NCBI RefSeq assembly: GCF_024138165.1
Contig: NZ_CP100000.1
Coordinates: forward strand, 2,542,001-2,606,000
Direction: 5' to 3'
From: Halorussus vallis
GTDB lineage: Archaea; Halobacteriota; Halobacteria; Halobacteriales; Haladaptataceae
Length of the DNA: 64,000 nt
Shown here: piece by piece, positions 58,586-64,000 of the stretch
How the letters are laid out: every line of letters begins with the position of its first letter
Position numbering within the stretch: the first letter of the stretch is position 1
The notes under the pieces: generated by a model
The model's database searches: none
What the model was told of the DNA's origin: nothing
The model's input: only the letters and a program-made list of their open reading frames with translations
Translations under genes and position numbers: made by a program

Positions 58586-59185
58586 ATGACCGCCGCACTC
58601 CGCTCCGCAGGTTCCCTCCTCCGCCCGAACCGACGCCTCGCATTCCCGTTCGCCGCGGTGCTGTACCCGCTGCTGTGGTTCGTCGCTCGAGACGCCGATA
58701 TCGCCGCGCGCGTCGGGTCGGCGGACCCGACGCGGACAATCGGCCTCGCCGCCGTCTCGGTCGTCGCGAGCTACGCCCTCGCGGTGCTGGCCGCCGCCGT
58801 CGCGGCGACCGTCAGTTCGCGCCGTGGTTCCGCCCCGGCGTGGACCCGACCGCTGGTCCGACCCTCGGACGCGACGCTCGCGGTCTTCGCCGGCGTCTCG
58901 CTCGCGCTCGGCTACGTCGTCTTCTCGGGGTCGCCGCTCGGCCTCTCCGGGTGGCTCTCCCCGGTCACGCGCCTGCTAGGTGCGGTCGTCGGCTGGCCGC
59001 TCGTCGTCTCGTACGCCGCGACCGTCGCCGCGAGCGACGCGCTCGGCGTCTCCTCCTTCGCCGCCGAGGTCGCGGCGGTCGTCCTCGGCGTCGGCCTCTC
59101 GGTCGCGTGGCTGTTCGTCCTGTCGGGGTGGCTGGTGGCACTGCTCGGCGGGCGGTCGGTCGCGTCGCCCGCGACTGCGCGATAG
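58586..59185 (+). CDS. Membrane protein with five to six predicted spans
   Basis: The protein has 199 residues from ATG 58586. After a basic start ([17 protein letters not shown]) there are hydrophobic helices at about 19-34, 50-73, 92-110, 125-147 and 155-185. The loops are short and alanine/valine-rich. I do not recognise the family and see no catalytic or transport motif. It diverges from hisI around a long inverted repeat and converges on the gamma-glutamyltransferase gene (59 bp). Confidence 0.75.
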   Translation: MTAALRSAGSLLRPNRRLAFPFAAVLYPLLWFVARDADIAARVGSADPTRTIGLAAVSVVASYALAVLAAAVAATVSSRRGSAPAWTRPLVRPSDATLAVFAGVSLALGYVVFSGSPLGLSGWLSPVTRLLGAVVGWPLVVSYAATVAASDALGVSSFAAEVAAVVLGVGLSVAWLFVLSGWLVALLGGRSVASPATAR

Positions 59186-59244
59186 CCCGCCCCAGCGCGA
59201 CCCGTCGGACTTCCCGAGAAAAAAGCGCGAACGTCGCGGGTCGG

Positions 59245-61329
59245 CTACGACCCGGGTCCGTCGACCGCGCCCGAGCGCCGGAAGTCGGCCGCGCCGAGGT
59301 AGGTGCCGTCCCGCACCATGATGGCCTGGGCGTTGCCGAGTTCGGTCGGTTCGTCCTGCAACCGGTGGCCGAGTCGGCGGAGGCGCTCGCGCACCCCGCG
59401 AGGGACGCGCCGCTCCCAGTACACCTCCGGGTCGGCGTCGTTGTAGATTCGCGGTGCCGCGATGGCCGCCGGTAGCGACATGTCGTACGTCGCCACGTTC
59501 TGGATTATCTGGGCGACGGTCGTGATGATGGTCTTGCCGCCGGGCGACCCGAGCGTCATCAGCGGGTCGCCGTCGCTGAACACGATGGTCGGACTCGTGG
59601 AACTGAGCGGGCGCTTGTTCGGCTGGACCTCGTTGGGGCCGCCGGGCGTCGCGTCGAAGTCGGTCAGTTCGTTGTTCAGCATGAAGCCGTAGCCCGGCAC
59701 CATCATCTTCGTCCCGAAGAACTGCTCGATGGTGCTGGTCCACGACACCATGTTGCCGTCGCCGTCGGCGGTGGTGAAGTGGGTCGTCTGACCCCGGTCG
59801 ACCGCGAGCGGTGTCGGCCGTCGCCCGACCCCGCCGCCGGCCCGCGCCGAACTCCCGGTCGCGTTTCCGCTTCCGCCCTTCGACCCGCCGCGCTTGCTCA
59901 TCGCCAGCAGCGTCGCGAGTAGCGCGAGCAGTCGCCGCGCGGTTTCGCCGTCGAGGCGGCTCAAATCGAGGTCGCTCAGGTCGAATTCCGACGGGCTCGG
60001 TCGCCCGGCCACGCCGTCGCCGCCGACCAGCGACCCGATGCGGTAGGGGTCGCCTGGCTGGTACGACCACGGGTCGCCCGGCTTCCACGGCGGGTTGCTG
60101 GCTTGAGACAGCGGAATCTTGCTCCGGCGCTGGTCGGTGTACTCTTCGTCGAGGAGGCCCTGCCACGGCGCGTCGACGAACAGTTTGTCGCCCATGAACG
60201 CGCCCCGGTCGGCGTACGACCGGTGGAACGTCTCGATGAGCGCGTGGTACCGCTCGGCCGACCGCGGTCCGTACTGTCCGAGGTCGAACTCCTCGGTTAT
60301 CTTGAGTATCTGGCCGACGGTGAGGCCGCCGGAACTCGGCAGCGACATCGTGCGGACGACCACGTCCTCGTACTCGACGTAGTCGGGGTGGTCCATCGTG
60401 ACGTTGTACGCCGCCAGGTCGTCGACGGTCATGCTCCCGCCGGCCCGCTGGACCGTGTCGGCGATGGCCCGCGCTATCTCGCCCCGGTAGAACGCGCTGA
60501 CGCCCCGCTCGCGAATGAGCCGAAACGTCTTCGCCAGGTCGGGTTGGACCAGTTCGTCGCCGGCCTGCAACGGCTGTCCGCCCGGCACGAACACGTTCCG
60601 GGCGGCCTCGTTGAAGTTGTCGACCTCCTCGGCGATGGTCTCGGCGAGATGTTGGTCGACCGTCGCCGTCCGCCCGCCGGGCGCGGCCAACTCGACGGCC
60701 GGCCCGATCAGTTCGTCGATGGACATGGTGCCGAAGCGCTTGAGCGCCACGTCGATGGCCCGAAGCGTCCCCGGCACGCCGACCGCGTCACCGCTCTTGT
60801 GTCGGCGCTCGAACGGAATCGGGTCGCCCTGCTCGTTCAGGAACATCCCCGGTTTCGCTCCGGCGGGCGCGCGTTCGCGGTTGTCCACCGCGTAGGTCAC
60901 GTCCTCGTCGGCGTCGTAGACGAGCATGAACCCGCCGCCGCCGATGCCGGAACTGTGCGGCTGGACCACGTTCAGCGCGAACTGGACCGCCGCCGCGGCG
61001 TCGACCGCGTTCCCGCCCTCGCGCAGGACGTTCGTCCCGATTTCGGTGGCTGCCGGGTGGACCGACGACACCATCCCGTCGTCGCTCCTGGCCGTCTCGA
61101 CCTGCCCCGGCTGAGTCGCCCGCGGCGCGCCGTCGACCGTCGCGCGCTCCCGCGCGGCGGCGGGCGCGGCGCTCGCCCCCAGCGCGACCGCGGTCCCCCG
61201 CAGGAACGTCCGTCGTTTCGTTCCCCGTTTCGATTCCCCGTCTCGCCCGGCGCTCCGTTCGTCGCTCCGCCCGGCGTCTCCCTCGGTCGTCGGCTCGGCG
61301 TCGCCCGAGCCCGCGTCGTTTTCCCCCAT
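59245..61329 (-). CDS. ggt: Tat-exported gamma-glutamyltransferase
   Basis: The protein has 694 residues. An acidic start is followed by a Tat signal, KRRTFLRGTAVALGASAAP (arginines 39-40). The large subunit carries HSSGIGGGGFMLVYD and VDNRERAPAGA. The autoprocessing site is TTHFT (about 515), whose threonine becomes the nucleophile of the small subunit. GSPGGKTIITTVAQ forms the oxyanion region. It transfers or hydrolyses gamma-glutamyl groups outside the cell. About 90 residues before the cleavage site are a Gly/Ser/Lys-rich insert, making the linker unusually long. Confidence 0.93.
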   Translation of the reverse strand: MGENDAGSGDAEPTTEGDAGRSDERSAGRDGESKRGTKRRTFLRGTAVALGASAAPAAARERATVDGAPRATQPGQVETARSDDGMVSSVHPAATEIGTNVLREGGNAVDAAAAVQFALNVVQPHSSGIGGGGFMLVYDADEDVTYAVDNRERAPAGAKPGMFLNEQGDPIPFERRHKSGDAVGVPGTLRAIDVALKRFGTMSIDELIGPAVELAAPGGRTATVDQHLAETIAEEVDNFNEAARNVFVPGGQPLQAGDELVQPDLAKTFRLIRERGVSAFYRGEIARAIADTVQRAGGSMTVDDLAAYNVTMDHPDYVEYEDVVVRTMSLPSSGGLTVGQILKITEEFDLGQYGPRSAERYHALIETFHRSYADRGAFMGDKLFVDAPWQGLLDEEYTDQRRSKIPLSQASNPPWKPGDPWSYQPGDPYRIGSLVGGDGVAGRPSPSEFDLSDLDLSRLDGETARRLLALLATLLAMSKRGGSKGGSGNATGSSARAGGGVGRRPTPLAVDRGQTTHFTTADGDGNMVSWTSTIEQFFGTKMMVPGYGFMLNNELTDFDATPGGPNEVQPNKRPLSSTSPTIVFSDGDPLMTLGSPGGKTIITTVAQIIQNVATYDMSLPAAIAAPRIYNDADPEVYWERRVPRGVRERLRRLGHRLQDEPTELGNAQAIMVRDGTYLGAADFRRSGAVDGPGS

Positions 61330-61400
61330 AGTTTCTCCATTGCCACGCTAGAACATGGCACGGTTTGCTACGGGAGAAGCGGCTTAATTCTAGGGGAGCG

Positions 61401-62036
61401 TCAGCTGACCTGTCCGGAATCGGTAATCTCGGCCCGCCCGCTGGTCGCGCTCCGGATGCGGTCGCGGAGCGCCTCGGCCTCCTCCACGGGCACGCGCACG
61501 TCCAAGGTGACCCGCTCGGCGTAGTCGGCGTCGAACTCCGCGCCCTCGGACTCTACTATCCCCCGCACCGTCCCCGAGTCGTCGTACTCGACCGTCACCG
61601 AGAACCGCTCGTGGGGGCGCTCCTCGACCGTCCCGGCGTCCTCGAGGGCCTCCTTGACGGCCCGCGAGTAGGCCCGCGCGAGGCCGCCGACGCCGAGGTT
61701 CGTCCCGCCGTAGTAGCGGGTCACGACCACCGCGACGTTCTCGACGCCCTCCTGCTGGAGGACGTTGAGCGCGGGCTTGCCGGCCGACCCGGACGGTTCG
61801 CCGTCGTCGCTGGCCCACTCGCGCAGGGGGTCCGCCCGGACGCGGTAGGCGGGGACGTTGTGGGTCGCGTCGGCGAACGCCTCCTGAACCTCGGCGACGA
61901 ACGCCTCGGCCGCCTCGCGGTCTTCGGCGGGCGCGGCGCGGCCGACGAACTCCGAGCCCCGAACCTCGAAGGCGGCCTCGCCGCGTCCGGCGACGGTGCG
62001 ATACGTCTCGTCGCTCCGGTCGACGTCGTCGCTCAC
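61401..62036 (-). CDS. IMPACT (YigZ) family protein
   Basis: The protein has 211 residues. The N-terminal Impact domain is seen from GEAAFEVRGSEFVGRAAPAEDREAAEAFVAEV, DDGEPSGSAGKPALNVLQQEGVENVAVVVTRYYGGTNLGVGGLARAYSRAV. The second, ferredoxin-like domain (DUF1949 type) is FSVTVEYDDSGTVRGIVESEGAEF...VTLDVRVPVEEAEAL. Relatives act in translation stress control or peptide turnover, but the archaeal role is not established. It overlaps the stop of the AI-2E family gene by 4 nt, so the two are co-translated. Confidence 0.92.
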   Translation of the reverse strand: MSDDVDRSDETYRTVAGRGEAAFEVRGSEFVGRAAPAEDREAAEAFVAEVQEAFADATHNVPAYRVRADPLREWASDDGEPSGSAGKPALNVLQQEGVENVAVVVTRYYGGTNLGVGGLARAYSRAVKEALEDAGTVEERPHERFSVTVEYDDSGTVRGIVESEGAEFDADYAERVTLDVRVPVEEAEALRDRIRSATSGRAEITDSGQVS

Positions 62037-63244
62037 GAGTCGGTCCCTCCGTCGCGCCGGGACGCGTTTCCGGCCGGACTCTCGTCGCTCGTCACGTCTT
62101 CGGGCGCATCGTCGGGTGCGAGGTCACTTGCGTCTGCCGCTTCGTCCGGGGTCGACCCGATGGACTCGGCGGCCTGAATCCGGCGGGTGACGGGCTCGCC
62201 GTGGACCAGTTCGGGGACGACGATGCGCGCGAGGTGGACCGCGACGACGACCAACAGCGGGCCGAGGAACAGTCCGTACCAGCCGAACAGCATCGTGCCG
62301 CCGACGTAGGCGAACACCATCAGGCCGCCGTGGACGTTCCGGCCCGCGATGTACGGCCGCAGCACCGCCACCGGCAGGAGGTCCAACAGCAGGAAGCAGA
62401 CCGCGAAGAAGACCAGCGGGAACCACACCGGACCCCCGCCGTTGACGGCCTGGTAGGCCATGTACGCGCCCACGGGGACGTAGACCACCTTCCCGACCAC
62501 GAGCGGAATCAGCGTCGCCACGCCGGTCAGGAGCGCCAACAGCGTCGGGACCGGGACGCCGTCGGAGGCCACCGGCGCCAGCACGTTCAGTCCGTTGTAG
62601 ACCACGACGCCCAGGCCGGTCACGACGAAGACGGTCAGGACGTTGCCGACGTACACCTCCCGGAGGTCGTCGTCGACCGCCATCGCGTAGGCGTGGGCGG
62701 CCGACCCCTTCGCGCCGAACTGGTCGCGGAACCACGCCGCGATGCGGTGGTCCTCGCGCAGAAGGACGAACGCCAGCAGCATCGACAGCACGAAGTGGGC
62801 GAGGCCGGTCGCCACTGCGCTCCCGATCGACACAGCCGTCGAGAGCATCTTCTCGCGGGGCGTCTGGGTCGGTTGCGGGCCGAGGGCCTTCTGGAGGTCC
62901 TCGGCCAGCGCGGTCGCTTGTTCGGGGGTGCCGGGGACGAACCGGGCGAACGACGACAGCGGCGCGCCGGTGAACTGACTGAGTTCCTGGAGGCCGACGA
63001 ACGCGGTGTAGCCGACCAGCGCGAACACCGGGAGGGAAACCAGCAGGACGGTCACGTCGGCGGCGACGTCGGAGGAGAACACGCCCCGCAGTCGCCGGTA
63101 GACCGGCCGCATCCCGTAGTAGATGAATATCCCCAGCACGACCGTGCCGACGAACGCCCAGAGGACGAACGCGAACACGCCCACCACCGCGAACGTGAAC
63201 GCCCACCAGGCGAGTCGCTCGCGGTCCTCGGGGAGTACGCTCAT
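62033..63244 (-). CDS. AI-2E family (PerM/UPF0118) transporter-like membrane protein
   Basis: The protein has 403 residues with about eight hydrophobic helices and a soluble loop between residues about 85 and 125. The C-terminal membrane part LVFFAVCFLLLDLLPVAVLRPYIAGRNVHGGLMVFAYVGG and MLFGWYGLFLGPLLVVVAVHL are family hallmarks. Members export autoinducer-2 or act as Na+/H+ antiporters in other organisms; the substrate here is unknown. The tail is acidic. Its gene is translationally coupled to the IMPACT-family gene that follows. Confidence 0.9.
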   Translation of the reverse strand: MSVLPEDRERLAWWAFTFAVVGVFAFVLWAFVGTVVLGIFIYYGMRPVYRRLRGVFSSDVAADVTVLLVSLPVFALVGYTAFVGLQELSQFTGAPLSSFARFVPGTPEQATALAEDLQKALGPQPTQTPREKMLSTAVSIGSAVATGLAHFVLSMLLAFVLLREDHRIAAWFRDQFGAKGSAAHAYAMAVDDDLREVYVGNVLTVFVVTGLGVVVYNGLNVLAPVASDGVPVPTLLALLTGVATLIPLVVGKVVYVPVGAYMAYQAVNGGGPVWFPLVFFAVCFLLLDLLPVAVLRPYIAGRNVHGGLMVFAYVGGTMLFGWYGLFLGPLLVVVAVHLARIVVPELVHGEPVTRRIQAAESIGSTPDEAADASDLAPDDAPEDVTSDESPAGNASRRDGGTDS

Positions 63245-63341
63245 GCGGGGAGATTGGCCGGCCAGCCGTAAATATCGACTCGCCGACGGGCCGTTCGCGA
63301 TGGGTGTCGCAGAAGCGGGAAGCGAACGCGGACGCCGAGCG

Positions 63342-63845
63342 CTACTTCAGTTCTATCTTCCTGACGAAGCCGAGGTTCTTCAGTTCGTTCAACACGTCGC
63401 CGGGGATGTCGGCGTCGGTGACGAGGTAGAGTCGGGGTTCGTCGGTGAACTCCGGGTCCTCGCTGATGGTCTGGCGAATCGAGATGTCGTGTTCGGCGAG
63501 CAGGCCGGTGACGGTGGCGACGATGCCGGGTTCGTCGGCGTCGGCCACGTCGATGGTCAGCACCGTCAGGTCGAGCACGGGCGCCAGGTCCATCAGGCTC
63601 GGAATCGAGGAGATGTTCTGGAAGATGCGCCGCAACTGCTCGTCGGCGAGGATGGCGTCCGTCGTGGAGTCGACCACCCGGCGGTCCACGTCGATTTCGC
63701 GGGCGATCTGGGTGTTGGGAATCTCGATGCCGCCCGAGACGACCCGGCCGTCGTCGTTGACCGAGAAGCCGCGTTCGAGGAGCAGGCGTATGACGGCTTG
63801 CTGGGAGGGGCTTCCCTCGAACTTCTGCATAATCTCGTCGAACAT
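63342..63845 (-). CDS. ACT-domain regulator of amino acid metabolism
   Basis: The protein has 167 residues. Residues 1-75 resemble a winged helix (PSQQAVIRLLLERGFSVNDDGRVVSGGIEIPNTQIAREIDVDRRVVDSTTDAIL). Residues about 90-167 are an ACT domain (VLTIDVADADEPGIVATVTGLLAEHDISIRQTISED...RLYLVTDADIPGDVLNELKNLGFV). ACT domains bind amino acids, so this is probably a transcription regulator responding to one of them. The ligand and targets are unknown. The 155 bp up to the window end hold its promoter and no visible gene. Confidence 0.9.
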   Translation of the reverse strand: MFDEIMQKFEGSPSQQAVIRLLLERGFSVNDDGRVVSGGIEIPNTQIAREIDVDRRVVDSTTDAILADEQLRRIFQNISSIPSLMDLAPVLDLTVLTIDVADADEPGIVATVTGLLAEHDISIRQTISEDPEFTDEPRLYLVTDADIPGDVLNELKNLGFVRKIELK

Positions 63846-64000
63846 CTGTTTGTAGGTGATGGGGTTGGAGGGGGCTTAGTGGTGTTGTCTCTCGGCGCTT
63901 CGCCGGTCGCTGTGAGGCGTATCTGGTTCGCTGAGTGAACGGAGCGGTACGTACCGCGCGGATTCCACGTCGGAAGAAAGACCGTAAGTTGTAGACTATT

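Overview
The window is a GC-rich stretch of a haloarchaeal chromosome. The proteins are strongly acidic. Several genes appear leaderless, with an AT-rich box about 25-35 nt before an ATG or GTG and no Shine-Dalgarno sequence. Archaeal hallmark genes are present: A-type ATP synthase subunits, aRF1, TFB, MCM, CarS, TYW1 and CTP-dependent riboflavin kinase. Many haloarchaea-only families and Tat-exported proteins also occur. The genus cannot be fixed from sequence alone; a Halorussus/Haladaptatus-like organism is a guess. No rRNA, tRNA, CRISPR array or transposase gene was recognised.

Layout. 1-16 kb: the end of atpB, then atpD, a predicted exported protein, a small zinc protein, an ANT(6)-like nucleotidyltransferase, a Tat phosphoesterase, aRF1 (prf1), a MinD with a very long acidic tail (MinD4-like), argS, an ABC exporter pair, and a coupled SDR/alpha-beta hydrolase pair. 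16-21 kb: a beta-propeller receptor-like pseudokinase, an NhaC antiporter and a quinone-reductase-like enzyme. 21.3-23.5 kb: a lower-GC island with a tyrosine recombinase and a cluster of TCTACACC motifs. 23.5-32.3 kb: housekeeping and metabolism (TYW1, a GH13 amylase, RibK-RibB, a branched-chain aminotransferase, proline dehydrogenase, CarS). 32.8-36.5 kb: MCM helicase carrying a 529-residue intein in its P-loop. 36.6-46.3 kb: a beta-helix protein, then a compact, partly overlapping set of haloarchaeal conserved genes ending in a small MinD-like ATPase, next to TFB. This is followed by GlcG/HbpS, a divergent ParA-like protein, a HIT protein and a SHOCT protein. 46.4-64 kb: ileS, a winged-helix membrane protein, a TrmB regulator, PRPP synthase, small membrane proteins, a beta-propeller protein, GlmM-like mutase, a HalOD1 protein, a coiled-coil protein, HisI, gamma-glutamyltransferase, an IMPACT-family protein, an AI-2E family protein and an ACT-domain regulator.

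The most striking non-coding signal is a structured intergenic element present twice in opposite orientation. One copy lies beyond the 3' end of the aRF1 gene (about 6070-6392) and the other beyond carS (about 32341-32526). Each has a triloop hairpin, a long perfect hairpin followed by a T6 tract, a second conserved T-rich box and a conserved 11-bp hairpin. The long hairpin differs between copies by paired, compensating changes. The first copy also holds an array of five extra short perfect hairpins, all closed by a C-NNN-G triloop. No coding gene explains the strand on which the hairpin-T6 would act as a terminator, so this may be a small RNA gene family or a mobile structured element.

Other items of interest are two helix-turn-helix-like segments inside the MCM intein, the propeller-membrane-pseudokinase protein, three MinD/ParA-like ATPases of very different build, and two 38-bp perfect palindromes embedded in coding sequence.
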